64,000 nucleotides of DNA from Planctomycetota bacterium (GCA_029259775.1 JAJDEN010000008.1:248001-312000); one strand, 5' to 3'; numbered from the stretch's first letter, positions 32,837 to 41,516 are shown. The notes: generated by a model from the letters alone, not told the origin. Numbers and translations: made by a program.

Positions 32837-34320
32837 GGCACATGACCTCCATCCGCACGCGACTGTTGGTCGTCCTGGCCGCCGGCTTCGCGGTGCTCAT
32901 CGGCGGCACGGGTCTGTGGCTCGCCAGCCACCTGCGCGAGCAGGTCACGGCGGAGTTCGACGTCGCGTTGCTCGCGAAGGCGCGTGTCCTGCAGGCCCTC
33001 ACCGAGCAGGAAGACGGCCAGATCGAGCTCGACTACGAGCCCGCCGCGTTCCCCGAGTTCGAGCGTGAGGAGACGCCGGAGTACTTCCAGTTCTGGCTCG
33101 AGGACGGCAAGCTGCTCCTCACCTCCAAGCGCCTGCGTGGCAATCTGCCGCGCGCCGAGCCGACGCCCACGGCACCGCTCATCCGCGACGCCGAGCTTCC
33201 GGACGGCCGCCCGGGTCGCATCGTGCAACTGGCCTTCGAGGCCGGCAGCACGCTCGACATGGGCGAGGTCGATCCGGAGGACCTCCGTTCGGCCGAAGCC
33301 GCCGCGGCGGCCAAGCTGCCCGGACTCATCCTGGTCGTGGCGCGGAGTCGCGAGCGCTTGGACGGCCAGATCGGCGGCATCTTCTTCGCGATCCTGGGCG
33401 CTGCGTTCGTCACGATCCTGCTGGCGACCTTGTTCGTCTGGCGGGCCCTGGCCGTCGGCCTGAAGCCGCTGGATGCGATCGCAGGGCAAGTGCGTCAGCT
33501 TGACGCAGAACGGCTCGGTTCCCGCGTGGGCCTACCGATGACACCAGAGGAGCTCAAGCCCATCGTCGGGCAGCTCAACGCCTTGCTCGAGCGCCTGCAT
33601 CTGTCGTTCGAGCGCGAGCGCCGCTTTGCGGGCAATGTCGCGCACGAGCTGCGCACCCCGATCGCGGAGCTGCGCGCGCTCGCGGAGGTGGGGGGGCGTT
33701 GGCCCGACGACGAGGAGGCCGTGGCCCGCTTCTTCGACGACGTCGAGTCCATCGCGGGACGCATGGAAGGGGTTGTCGCTGACCTCTTGCTCCTGGCGCG
33801 CTGTCAGGCGGGGATCGAGACGGTCGAGCGCTCGCCCGTCAGCTTGCGCGAAGCGCTGCTCGTGGCGTGGTCCCGGCGCGCAGCCGATGCCGCGGTGACC
33901 GGGCTGACCTTCGAGGCCGACGTGCGCACCGACCTCGTGATCGACTCCGACGCGAGCAAGCTCGGGATTCTCCTCGCCAACGTCTTTGGCAACGCCGTCA
34001 GCTACACGCTGCCCGGCGGTGACGTGCGCTGCGTGGCGCGTCAGACCGGGGGTCGGTTCCACCTGGAGGTGAGCAACCCCGCCGAGGCGCTGTCCGAGGC
34101 GGAGCTCAGCCACCTGACGGAGCCGTTCTGGCGCAAGGACGACGCACGCTCCTCGGCCAACCACGCAGGCCTGGGCCTCGCGGTGGTGTCCGAGATTGCG
34201 ACGCTGCTCGGTTGGACGGTCGCGTTCAGCCAAGAAGCCGCAGACACCTTCTGCGTGCGCTTCGAGGGACCCGCGCGAGCCGCGGCCAAGCCCGCCGTGG
34301 CCGCTCAGGGCGTTTCCTGA
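32833..34320 (+). CDS. Membrane sensor histidine kinase
   Basis: This 495-aa protein has TM1 (about 12-32), a periplasmic sensor (33-185) with many acidic residues, and TM2 (about 186-208). HAMP follows, then HisKA with NVAHELRTPIAEL (His271) and an ATPase domain with N-box NVFGNAVSY and G2 box AGLGLAVVSEIA. The G1 box is atypical (NPAEALSEAEL in place of DxGxG), as in QseC-like kinases. It should sense an envelope signal and phosphorylate the OmpR-type regulator encoded upstream. The GTG at 32833 overlaps the regulator stop; ATG 32842 is an equally possible start. Confidence 0.92.
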   Translation: MRHMTSIRTRLLVVLAAGFAVLIGGTGLWLASHLREQVTAEFDVALLAKARVLQALTEQEDGQIELDYEPAAFPEFEREETPEYFQFWLEDGKLLLTSKRLRGNLPRAEPTPTAPLIRDAELPDGRPGRIVQLAFEAGSTLDMGEVDPEDLRSAEAAAAAKLPGLILVVARSRERLDGQIGGIFFAILGAAFVTILLATLFVWRALAVGLKPLDAIAGQVRQLDAERLGSRVGLPMTPEELKPIVGQLNALLERLHLSFERERRFAGNVAHELRTPIAELRALAEVGGRWPDDEEAVARFFDDVESIAGRMEGVVADLLLLARCQAGIETVERSPVSLREALLVAWSRRAADAAVTGLTFEADVRTDLVIDSDASKLGILLANVFGNAVSYTLPGGDVRCVARQTGGRFHLEVSNPAEALSEAELSHLTEPFWRKDDARSSANHAGLGLAVVSEIATLLGWTVAFSQEAADTFCVRFEGPARAAAKPAVAAQGVS

Positions 34321-34379
34321 GCGAGCCCTAAGGAGAATCCAAGGTTGATCCGCGATGATGCCCGCCTAGGAGTGACCCC

Positions 34380-35084
34380 GTGAAGCTCAAGCTGTTGATC
34401 TGTTTCGTGCTCGTCCCCAGTCTCGCCGCCCTGCTGACGGGCTGCGGAGGCGGTGGTGGGGGTGTGGCGTCGGGCCTCGACCTCACCGACCCCGGCTCGT
34501 TCAAGGCGGGCGTCGACCATCCCTACTTCCCGATGGTGCCCGGCACGGTCTGGGTCCTCGAAGGTGTCGACGCCGGTCGCGTGCGCATGGAAGAGGTCCG
34601 GGTCCTGCACCAGCCGCGCATGATCTGGGGCATCCCGTGCATGGCGATCTCCGAGACCCAGTTCCTCGACGGCGTTCTCTCCGAGGTGACGACCGAGTGG
34701 TTCGCCGAGGATCGGCAGGGCAACGTCTGGAAGTTCGGTGAGGAGAGCCTCGAGATCGAGGACGGGACCTTCCAGCGCCGCACCGACTCGTGGGTCGTGG
34801 GCGAGGGCGATGCGCTCCCGTGGATGATGCTGTCCTCCACGCCGGAGCTGGGCGAACGCTACGTCGGCTACCGTCCCGACGGGCAGGACACGATGTACGT
34901 CCAGTCGCTCACCGCGACCGCGATCACCGCGGCGGGCACGTTCTTCAACTGCTTGGAGATCCTCGAGAACCCCGAGGACATCGACGATCAGGACATCATC
35001 CTGTACGCCGCCGGCGTCGGCCGCGTGCGCGAGATCAGTTCGGGTGGGCAAATCGAGTTGACCTCGACGCGTACCGATCCGTAG
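34380..35084 (+). CDS. Lipoprotein of unknown function downstream of the two-component system
   Basis: This 234-aa protein starts at GTG after AGGAG. Its lipobox is LLTGC (Cys22), followed by a glycine run. The mature part is beta-rich, beginning HPYFPMVPGTVWVLEG, a pattern I have seen in uncharacterised exported proteins, and it has only two further cysteines. No catalytic motif is visible. It starts 59 nt after the kinase gene. CTAAGG and AATCCAAGG boxes at 34328-34344 suggest it has its own promoter controlled by the upstream regulator. Confidence 0.78.
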   Translation: MKLKLLICFVLVPSLAALLTGCGGGGGGVASGLDLTDPGSFKAGVDHPYFPMVPGTVWVLEGVDAGRVRMEEVRVLHQPRMIWGIPCMAISETQFLDGVLSEVTTEWFAEDRQGNVWKFGEESLEIEDGTFQRRTDSWVVGEGDALPWMMLSSTPELGERYVGYRPDGQDTMYVQSLTATAITAAGTFFNCLEILENPEDIDDQDIILYAAGVGRVREISSGGQIELTSTRTDP

Positions 35085-35140
35085 GGCAAGATCGAGAGGG
35101 CGTCACGCGTTGACGTCCGAGCGACCCGGGGGGCAACACG

Positions 35141-35503
35141 ATGCAGAGCCGGTACATCTGGCTGCTTCTGGCAGCGTTCACGATCGCAGGGGCGAGTTGC
35201 TACGGAGGATCGGGTTGCTGCGACGAGCCGGCCTGCGACACGTTGGGTAGCGGCACGTCCGCTGGCAGCTCGGACAAGAGCGAAACGTCCGACGGCAGCT
35301 CCGACAAGAGCGGCAAGTCCGCTGCCAGCTCGGACAAGAGCGGCAAGTCCGGTGGCAGCTCCGACAAGAGCGGCAAGTCCGGTGGCAGCTCCGACAAGAG
35401 CGGCAAGTCCGGTGGCAGCTCCGACAAGAGCGGCAAGTCCGGTGGCAGCTCGGACAAGAGCGGCAAGTCCGGTGGCAGCTCGGACAAGAGCGGCAAGTCC
35501 TAG
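35141..35503 (+). CDS. Lipoprotein with tandem SSDKSGKSGG decapeptide repeats
   Basis: This 120-aa protein has a signal peptide with lipobox AGASC (Cys20), a short Cys-containing head (CYGGSGCCDEPAC), and then eight copies of a decapeptide, SSDKSGKSGG in its commonest form, running to the last codon. The first two copies differ (SSDKSETSDG, SSDKSGKSAA) and the later ones are identical. The tail is hydrophilic and probably disordered, like a spacer to the cell surface. Function is unknown. It ends 2 nt before the stop of the convergent gene. Confidence 0.8.
   Translation: MQSRYIWLLLAAFTIAGASCYGGSGCCDEPACDTLGSGTSAGSSDKSETSDGSSDKSGKSAASSDKSGKSGGSSDKSGKSGGSSDKSGKSGGSSDKSGKSGGSSDKSGKSGGSSDKSGKS
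35267..35500 (+). repeat. Tandem array of 30-bp repeats inside a lipoprotein gene
   Basis: There are seven full 30-bp units and a 24-bp partial one, in frame with the gene. The DNA of the last units is nearly identical (GGCAGCTC[C/G]GACAAGAGCG and so on), which points to recent copy-number change by slippage or recombination. Confidence 0.92.
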
Positions 35504-35505
35504 CT

Positions 35506-35853
35506 CTACGCGTCGGGCTCCTTGACGCCGTAGCGGATCCTGGCGATCCACACGGCGGCGATGGCGAGCACCGTGAACACCAGGACGACGGCGGCCGGCG
35601 TGTTGATGCGGAAGGCGAACTTCTCGTCGCCGGCGGAGACGACGTTCGTCTCGCGCGCACCCGCGAGCTGACGCTGCAGCCGATCGGCGCGCGCCTTCTC
35701 GCCGGCGAGGTCGCTCTCGAGTTGGGTGACGCGTTCCTGCAGCGCCTCGTCCGACGCGGGGCGCAGGGTCACGTCGGTCTTGACGTCACAGCCTCCGAGG
35801 AGGAGTCCGGCCAGGGCGGCCAGGAGCCACCCGGTTCGTGATCGTGTCGGCAT
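35506..35853 (-). CDS. Small lipoprotein with coiled coil and membrane helix
   Basis: This 115-aa protein has a lipoprotein signal (LLLGGC, Cys22) and a heptad-like segment rich in Glu, Leu, Arg and Ala (about 35-66). One membrane helix (about 86-106) and a short basic tail follow. It resembles small envelope spacers and has no known family. It is convergent with the repeat lipoprotein; the stops are 2 nt apart. AGTCTA at 35880-35885 gives TAGACT on its strand 26 nt before the start. Confidence 0.65.
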   Translation of the reverse strand: MPTRSRTGWLLAALAGLLLGGCDVKTDVTLRPASDEALQERVTQLESDLAGEKARADRLQRQLAGARETNVVSAGDEKFAFRINTPAAVVLVFTVLAIAAVWIARIRYGVKEPDA

Positions 35854-35984
35854 GTCGCACCCCCGGACCTCGTCCAGCCAGTCTAGGAACGGGCGTGGGG
35901 TCCGCGGTGGCGGGAGCTAGAAGCTCGACTCGTCGGCCGAGGGGCCGTAGATGGACGGGAAGGTTGGCGGACGTGGCCGGCGCG

Positions 35985-37754
35985 TCAGCCGCGTCGACGC
36001 TGCTGGAGCAGGAGCACCAGCGCGGCGAACGCCGTCAGGGCGAGGAACAACGTGAGCAAGGGGAAGGGCGCGTCCTGCTCGGGGGGATCACGCGGAGGAT
36101 CGGCGACGACCTCGGCCGGCGGGATCACGATCTCTTGCGGAACGAGCTTGGCCTCGAGCGTCGGCTCCGGCGGCGGCGGCGGCGGCGGCGGCGGCTCTGG
36201 CGCATGCCGGGGCGGTCGGACCGCCAGGCTGACGATGCGCGCCGGCGTCAGCCAGCCAAAGAACATCGACACTCGGATGCGTACGGGTTCGCGGTTGAAC
36301 AGGAAGTCGAAGTCGCGACCGACCTTCTTGAACCGGTCGCTTGCCGCGATGCGCTCGTCGTGCTCGACGTGTCCGTTGATCTCGACACGCACATTGCGAT
36401 CCAGATCCACGATGTCGTCGTTGAGGAAGAGCGAGAGCGAGTCGATCCCGATCGTCTTGATCTTGATCGTATTGGGCTCCTTCTCGGTGTCGACGACGTC
36501 GACCGAGATCTCACGCTTCGGAACATCCCAGTTGGTGCCACCGAGGTTCACCCAGTAGGCCAGCACCTGGTCGTAGCGCTTCGGTGGGATGGTCCACGTG
36601 AACTTCTTGGGCAGCACCCGTTCGCGCGAGGCGAGCCACGCCATGAGGTCGGGGCCGCGGGCACCGCCCGTCACGGCTTCATGACCGGCATTGCGCAACT
36701 GCTCGACGAGATCGGGATTGCCGACGACGTAGGTCGGCACGTGCGCGAAGTTCTTCACGAGTGCCTTCTGCTCGTCGGTCTCGAGCTTCCACGCACCGTG
36801 GAACACGAAGCCGGCGAAGAAGATGGGCATCGACGTCGCCGCGACGAACGCTTGCTCCGAACCGTCGAGCACGATGCGCTCGAAGTCGAGGTTGTAGTGT
36901 CGCCAGAACTCCGCGAAGACATTGCGGAAGACCTTGTCGCGGATGCCGCCCTTCTTGTCGACGAAGTTTCCCGCGGCCGCGATCGGGCACATTACGATCC
37001 ACTTCGCGTACAGCTCGGGCCATTCCTTTACGGGGTAGCGGCGCTTCAGCAGGGCCTGTCCCGGGTACTTGGCGTTGAAGTCGTGCTTCTCGTGCAGCGA
37101 GATGAGCAACGGGAAGGGATCCCCGCGCGGGATCTCGCGCCGCAGGTCCTTGGCCTTCTTGGGATAGGACGTGGGGATCGAGAAGTTCAGCGTGAGATCC
37201 TCGGACTTCAGCCAGTAGAGCGTGCCGCCCAGCCTCTTGTTCTCGCTCACCCCAAAGGCCTTCTGCCACTTGCGGTTCGTCAGCTGACGCTCGAAGGAGC
37301 GGCCCTGGTAGACGAGCCAACGCAGGGCGTCCATGTCCTTGAGGACGTAGCGGCCGGCCGCGGCATGCGTCTCCAGCTCCGTGAGGAGCGCCTCGCGTCC
37401 CCTCCATACCGGCTCGTCGAGGTCGAAGTAGAGGCGCGCGGCATCGACCAGTTCCTTGAACATCGCCGGCGTCGCGCGCATCTGCTTCGCGAGTTTGGAC
37501 AGCGGACGCGCAGGTATCGGCTTCGGCGCCGGCGGTGCGGTCTCATTCGGCTCCGGCGGGGGAGGCGGCGGCGACGGCGCCTCCGCCTGCATGAGGGGCG
37601 GCTTCTCGGACGACGCTTCGCCACCGACGTCCGCGACCGGCGGATCACCCGGCTCCGTGCCTCGGTCGAGCGCCACGAATCCGAGTCCCGCCATCGCGCC
37701 CAGCAAGACGATCCAGAGAACAGCCGGTGAGACGCGACCCGTTGCTGCGTACAT
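35985..37754 (-). CDS. Envelope protein with alpha/beta-hydrolase-like core and membrane helices at both ends
   Basis: This 589-aa protein has an N-terminal membrane helix (10-30), a Pro-rich linker, and a central domain (about 175-400) with the outline of an alpha/beta hydrolase: PFPLLISLHEK, KWIVMCPIAA and FERIVLDGSEQAFVAA, where the nucleophile elbow would be D-G-S-E-Q rather than GxSxG. A beta-rich domain follows (about 420-520), then a run of nine prolines and a C-terminal hydrophobic helix with a basic tail (LLQQRRRG), like a sorting signal. An esterase function is uncertain because the elbow is atypical. TAGACT ends 6 nt before the ATG. Confidence 0.72.
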   Translation of the reverse strand: MYAATGRVSPAVLWIVLLGAMAGLGFVALDRGTEPGDPPVADVGGEASSEKPPLMQAEAPSPPPPPPEPNETAPPAPKPIPARPLSKLAKQMRATPAMFKELVDAARLYFDLDEPVWRGREALLTELETHAAAGRYVLKDMDALRWLVYQGRSFERQLTNRKWQKAFGVSENKRLGGTLYWLKSEDLTLNFSIPTSYPKKAKDLRREIPRGDPFPLLISLHEKHDFNAKYPGQALLKRRYPVKEWPELYAKWIVMCPIAAAGNFVDKKGGIRDKVFRNVFAEFWRHYNLDFERIVLDGSEQAFVAATSMPIFFAGFVFHGAWKLETDEQKALVKNFAHVPTYVVGNPDLVEQLRNAGHEAVTGGARGPDLMAWLASRERVLPKKFTWTIPPKRYDQVLAYWVNLGGTNWDVPKREISVDVVDTEKEPNTIKIKTIGIDSLSLFLNDDIVDLDRNVRVEINGHVEHDERIAASDRFKKVGRDFDFLFNREPVRIRVSMFFGWLTPARIVSLAVRPPRHAPEPPPPPPPPPEPTLEAKLVPQEIVIPPAEVVADPPRDPPEQDAPFPLLTLFLALTAFAALVLLLQQRRRG

Positions 37755-37760
37755 GCACAG

Positions 37761-37766
37761 AGTCTA
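37761..37766 (-). promoter_or_regulatory. Putative -10 hexamer of a leaderless gene
   Basis: TAGACT on the minus strand ends 6 nt before ATG 37754, with no ribosome-binding site in between. It fits the leaderless pattern of the window. Confidence 0.45.
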
Positions 37767-37778
37767 GAGGCACGCGCT

Positions 37779-39581
37779 TCAGCGGAAGCGGCAGGTCCAG
37801 AACAACGTGCTCATTTGTGCCTGGAGTGCTGTAGCCGCTACACGTCCCCCCTCGAACACAGGGGTAGGGGACGGGTCGACTGTCCCCCTGAAGCAACGGA
37901 ACGAGCCATCGCTGCGCACGCGCTCGTCCGGGCGCTTCTGCAGCACACGTCGCCAGCGCTTCCACGAGGAGCCGCCGGCGCAGAACGCCGCGACGCTGAG
38001 GAGCCAGGCTTGGCCCGGCGGGAGGGCCGTCCTGCTGGGACCGTCCCATGCGTTGATCTGACGCCCGAGCGCGGCTCCGAGCTCGGCGCGTTCTTCCTTG
38101 GCGGCGCCTTCGACGAAGCGGATGTACAGCGCGGCACTCGCTTCGACGTCGGTCCGTCCAAGATCTATCGCCGCGGCACCCTGGACGAGCCGTCGCAGTG
38201 ATCCGTCCGCGACAACGAGCGGCGGCGACTTCCCGCGCTTCGCGGCGTCCTTGTTGATCAGGGAAGCGCTCTTCAGCACGGCGTAGCAGATCGCGGCGGC
38301 AGGGGGATCCTTCAATGCGGTATCGACGGTCAGACCGATGTGGTTGATCGCGCGCTGCGCAGACCCCTTGAAGATCGGGCTGCCCGTCATGCCGTACGCC
38401 TCGACCATCGCAAACGAGGCCCATGCGGTGGATCGAAGCGGTCGCGCCGAGCCTTGGGCTTCGAAGTGTCCTTGCGGCGCCTGGCGGTCTTTGAGCAGGC
38501 GCAGGGCGCGCGAGATGGTCTTGGCGAAGCGGTGCTTGCCGCGGTGGGTGTAGCCCGCACCGAGGAAGGCGAGCAGCGACATGCCGGTCAGCCCCGTTTG
38601 TCCGCGAGGCTCCATGCCTGCCGGTCCGCCGTGCCCGACCAGATGGCCGTCGCAGACCGTGAGGGAGGCTTCGGCGTGCCACCCTCCTCGGCGCGGGCGT
38701 TCGTGCCGCCCCAACCACTCCAGGTTGTCGTCGAAGGCGTCGTGAAACGAACGCCCGCGGCTCAAGCCCAGGGCGAGCCGCTGAATGCCGGACGCCGACG
38801 CGGCGAGGAGGAACGGCACGACCTCTTCCACGCGCAGGCCGTCGCCGACCGTGACCTGGATGTGGAGTGTGTTCTCTTGCCCCAGTCGCTTGAGCTCGTC
38901 CAGCGCCTCCCGCCAGGCGCGCTGCGCGGGCTCACCCCAGCCGGGGACGGTCTGGTCGTGCGACGCGTCGCATCCTCGCAGCAGCGGCCACGTGTCGCCT
39001 ACGGGCTCGATCACGATGCGGGCGCTATCCCTGGGGCCCTGGATGCGGAGGGTCAGGCCGAGTGCACGCGCAGGGTCTCGACGCGCTGAGCGAACGACTT
39101 CGAGATCGAGCCAGCCCAGGTGCGACCGGTCTCCGTCCGGCGTGACGGCTAGCAGCAAGCGAGCGCCGCCGTCAATGGCGGGCACCACGTGCTCGAGCAG
39201 ATCGGTCACGCGCTTCCAAGGTTGGCGCGCGTCGGCCGCGAGGGTGAGGGCTCCGACCTGTGCGGCCGCCTCGAGCAGCTTCATCAGCTCGGCGTGTCGA
39301 GGATCGTCGGGCTGGTCGAGTGCGGCGTCGCTCCACACCGTGCCCCCGGCACCCGTGACGGCGAAGTGCACGCGAGCGTTGTGCGCCAGGACCAGCGGGT
39401 CGCCCGGGTTGATGTCTTCCGGCGGGCGGTAATCCCCGCCTAGGTGCGCCGAGGGAAGGCTGACGAGGCCCTTGGCGCGCAGCAGGGGGACGCCATCCTC
39501 GACCGGACCGGCGTGGCCGCAGCCGAGCAGGCACACGAGCAGCGCGAACGCAGCCCAGCGGACTCGGTGGCGACCTCCCAT
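37779..39581 (-). CDS. Lipoprotein with ExbD-like N-terminal part and prenyltransferase-type repeats
   Basis: This 600-aa protein has a lipoprotein signal (LLGC, Cys21). Residues 50-275 hold two stretches reminiscent of the ExbD/TolR periplasmic fold (VHFAVTGAGGTVWSD ... LTLAADARQPWKRVTDLLEHV and HIQVTVGDGLRVEEVVPFL). Residues about 325-480 contain alpha-alpha toroid repeats (GQTGLTGMSLLAFLGAGYTHRG, LRLLKDRQAPQGHFEAQGS, STAWASFAMVEAYGMTG). The ExbD comparison is weak and made by eye. It probably acts at the outer envelope. It lies upstream of the hydrolase-like gene on the same strand, with 24 nt between them. Confidence 0.7.
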   Translation of the reverse strand: MGGRHRVRWAAFALLVCLLGCGHAGPVEDGVPLLRAKGLVSLPSAHLGGDYRPPEDINPGDPLVLAHNARVHFAVTGAGGTVWSDAALDQPDDPRHAELMKLLEAAAQVGALTLAADARQPWKRVTDLLEHVVPAIDGGARLLLAVTPDGDRSHLGWLDLEVVRSARRDPARALGLTLRIQGPRDSARIVIEPVGDTWPLLRGCDASHDQTVPGWGEPAQRAWREALDELKRLGQENTLHIQVTVGDGLRVEEVVPFLLAASASGIQRLALGLSRGRSFHDAFDDNLEWLGRHERPRRGGWHAEASLTVCDGHLVGHGGPAGMEPRGQTGLTGMSLLAFLGAGYTHRGKHRFAKTISRALRLLKDRQAPQGHFEAQGSARPLRSTAWASFAMVEAYGMTGSPIFKGSAQRAINHIGLTVDTALKDPPAAAICYAVLKSASLINKDAAKRGKSPPLVVADGSLRRLVQGAAAIDLGRTDVEASAALYIRFVEGAAKEERAELGAALGRQINAWDGPSRTALPPGQAWLLSVAAFCAGGSSWKRWRRVLQKRPDERVRSDGSFRCFRGTVDPSPTPVFEGGRVAATALQAQMSTLFWTCRFR

Positions 39582-39620
39582 GGGCTACTCGAACGCCCCG
39601 GAGCCCCGCCGGTTCACCAC

Positions 39621-39700
39621 GCCGCCTGGCGGCGCGAGCCCATGTCGTGGCGAGCTTGAGGCCGCCCGGCGGCGCGCGTCTACGTCGTGGCGAGCTCGAG
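39621..39700 (-). repeat. 40-bp imperfect tandem duplication over a gene end
   Basis: Units 39621-39660 and 39661-39700 differ at only a few positions. Each starts with GCCGCC(T/C)GGCGGC, which is nearly palindromic, and ends GTCGTGGCGAGCT(T/C)GAG. The second unit contains the last codons and stop of the gene at 39680, so the first unit is a copy of a gene end. Confidence 0.8.
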
Positions 39701-40147
39701 CAGTCCGTGGCCGCCGTCGCGCAGCTTGCCCTGCGCGATGAGCATGTCCCACACCTCCTGGGGGTACTGCTCGGGCGGCCTGACGCCCAGGATCGAACTC
39801 TCCTCGCCCTTGCTCAGCGGGTTGCGCGAGCCGGAGGACTCGTCGTCTTGGCGCGTGATCTTGAGGCGCTTGCGGTAGGCCTTGAGCGCGCGCTTGAGCA
39901 GGGCATTGTCCCACTCCGAGAGCTTCATGGTGCCCGCGATCCAGCCGTCGAGCACGGTCTTGACCTCGTCCTTGCTGCGGTCGAGGACCGGCAGCATGAG
40001 GTCGGCGTCCTCTTCGGCGCCGGCCTTCTCCATCGTGAACTCCATGCGGCGCCAGATGCCGGCGGCCGCGTCGTCATCCGCCGCCTCCAGCTCCTCGAAG
40101 AGGGCGCGGATCTTGTTGCACAGGAGCCAGTTGTCGGACTTGTCCAC
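39680..40147 (-). CDS. Conserved-looking cytosolic protein of unknown function
   Basis: This 155-aa acidic, helical protein starts at GTG and lacks signal or membrane segments. Cys10 in WLLCNKIRALFEELE is the only cysteine. The C-terminal half has a distinctive block, LSKGEESSILGVRPPEQYP followed by EVWDMLIAQGKL. I cannot assign a family. It is divergent from the TfoX-domain gene, 37 nt apart. TAGGCT ends 6 nt before its GTG, so both genes of the pair appear leaderless. Confidence 0.68.
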   Translation of the reverse strand: MDKSDNWLLCNKIRALFEELEAADDDAAAGIWRRMEFTMEKAGAEEDADLMLPVLDRSKDEVKTVLDGWIAGTMKLSEWDNALLKRALKAYRKRLKITRQDDESSGSRNPLSKGEESSILGVRPPEQYPQEVWDMLIAQGKLRDGGHGLLELATT

Positions 40148-40153
40148 GCCGCA

Positions 40154-40177
40154 AGCCTACCCGATTCCGCGTAGTCT
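40154..40177. promoter_or_regulatory. Divergent -10 hexamers for two leaderless genes
   Basis: TAGGCT on the minus strand (40159-40154) is 6 nt from GTG 40147, and TAGTCT on the plus strand (40172-40177) is 7 nt from ATG 40185. With only 37 nt between the two start codons there is little room for 5' leaders. Confidence 0.5.
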
Positions 40178-40184
40178 GGAACGC

Positions 40185-40514
40185 ATGGCCTACGACGAAC
40201 TCCTAGCCGAACGCGTGCGAACGTCCATCGCCGGCCTCCACGGCATCACCGAGAAGAAGATGTTCGGTGGCATCGCCTTCATGCTGCGCGGCAACATGTG
40301 TTGCGGCATCGTGAAGGAGGAACTCATGGTGCGCCTGGGCCGTGAGGGCACGGCGGCGGCGCTTGAAGAGCCCCATACGCGGCCCATGGACTTCACCGGC
40401 AAACCCTTGAAGACGATGATCTACGTCGAGCCGATCGGCTGCGCCGACGATCTCGCCCTCACGGCATGGGTCGAGAAGGCCGTGGCCTTCGCCAAGACCC
40501 TGCCTGCGAAGTAG
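40185..40514 (+). CDS. TfoX N-terminal domain protein
   Basis: This 109-aa protein is a single TfoX_N domain: KKMFGGIAFMLRGNMCCGIVKEELMVRLG and, at the end, ALTAWVEKAVAFAKTLP. Full TfoX/Sxy activates competence genes, but stand-alone N-domains like this are widespread and of unknown role; some are annotated as RNA methyltransferase-like or regulatory. It is cytosolic and convergent with the APH-type kinase gene. Confidence 0.88.
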   Translation: MAYDELLAERVRTSIAGLHGITEKKMFGGIAFMLRGNMCCGIVKEELMVRLGREGTAAALEEPHTRPMDFTGKPLKTMIYVEPIGCADDLALTAWVEKAVAFAKTLPAK

Positions 40515-40532
40515 CCGCCCCGGAGTTGGGGC

Positions 40533-41510
40533 CTACGGCTCGAGCCCGAGCGCCGGCGCGCCGGCGCGGATGCGCGCCTCCGTCTCCGCCATGTACCGCC
40601 GCATGGAGTCGCTGCGCTCCTCGGGGAGGATGCTGCGGAGGATCACGGCGTGCAGCGTGTGCTCGCGCAAGTCGAGGAAGACGGGCAGGGTGTCCAAGGC
40701 GGTCTCGGGCAGCGTGTGCTCGCGCCTGTAGCCGCGCAGGGTCGCCGCCTTGACCCGGTCGTAGTCGGCCTGCGCGTCATCCGCATGCCAGATGGGATTC
40801 ATCACGGCGTAGTAGAGGATGATCGCGAGGTCGGCGACGAACCAGAAGTCGAGCATGTCGTCGAAGTCGAAGACGCGCGGCGTGCCCTCGTGCCAGTAGA
40901 GGTTGTGCCGGTGCAGGTCGGTGTGCATGGGTCCGAACGTGTCGGGCGTCTGCGGCAGCTCCTCCAAGCGACCGAGCAGGTTCGACAGCGCGTCGCGGTA
41001 GGGGGCGTCGTCCTCCACGATGGCTTGGATCGCCGCGTACTCCTCCTGCCAGGTCGGACGGTGCATGGGTGCCGGGGGTCCTCCGTAGGCCATGCCCACC
41101 CGGTGCATCTGGCCGGCGAGCGCGCCCCAGATCTCGAACGTCTCCTCCGTCCAGGCCTCGCGTTCCAGGACGCCGCCGGGCGCCTTCTCGAAGCAGCAGA
41201 CGTGGAACGCGCCCCCGTCGGAGGGAACCGTCGTCAGCAACGCTCCGTTCGTGAGCGGCAGTGCCCGGCATGCCGGCACGCCCTGATCTGCCAGGGCGCC
41301 CACGAAGTGCAGCTCGGCGCCGATCTCCTCCGGGGTCCGTCGCTGGTGCCACATGGAGCGCACGATGCGAGGCGTACCGTCGAGGAGGGTCTCGTGGACG
41401 TAGCTCTCGAACCCGCCAAGCGACACGAGGTCCGCGGGTTCGACCCCCACGGCTCGCGCCACCCGGGCGTGGACCTCGTCGGTGAACTGTGCGCGGACAG
41501 CCGGTTCCAT
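40533..41510 (-). CDS. APH-family phosphotransferase (HomII/Ser kinase-like)
   Basis: This 325-aa protein has the aminoglycoside-phosphotransferase/choline-kinase fold. The catalytic loop is MHTDLHRHNLYWHEG (Asp of HTDLHxxN) and the metal site is RVFDFDDMLDFWF (the DFDD stretch). Substrates in this family include aminoglycosides, homoserine and other small hydroxylated molecules, and the sequence does not decide. It is divergent from the DUF501 gene. TAGGCT ends 6 nt before its ATG. Confidence 0.88.
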   Translation of the reverse strand: MEPAVRAQFTDEVHARVARAVGVEPADLVSLGGFESYVHETLLDGTPRIVRSMWHQRRTPEEIGAELHFVGALADQGVPACRALPLTNGALLTTVPSDGGAFHVCCFEKAPGGVLEREAWTEETFEIWGALAGQMHRVGMAYGGPPAPMHRPTWQEEYAAIQAIVEDDAPYRDALSNLLGRLEELPQTPDTFGPMHTDLHRHNLYWHEGTPRVFDFDDMLDFWFVADLAIILYYAVMNPIWHADDAQADYDRVKAATLRGYRREHTLPETALDTLPVFLDLREHTLHAVILRSILPEERSDSMRRYMAETEARIRAGAPALGLEP

Positions 41511-41516
41511 GCGCAG

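Noticed and set aside
35267-35500. Possible CRISPR array (regular 30-bp repeats)
   Set aside because: The repeats are directly adjacent without spacers, are in frame and encode a decapeptide of a lipoprotein; no cas genes are present.
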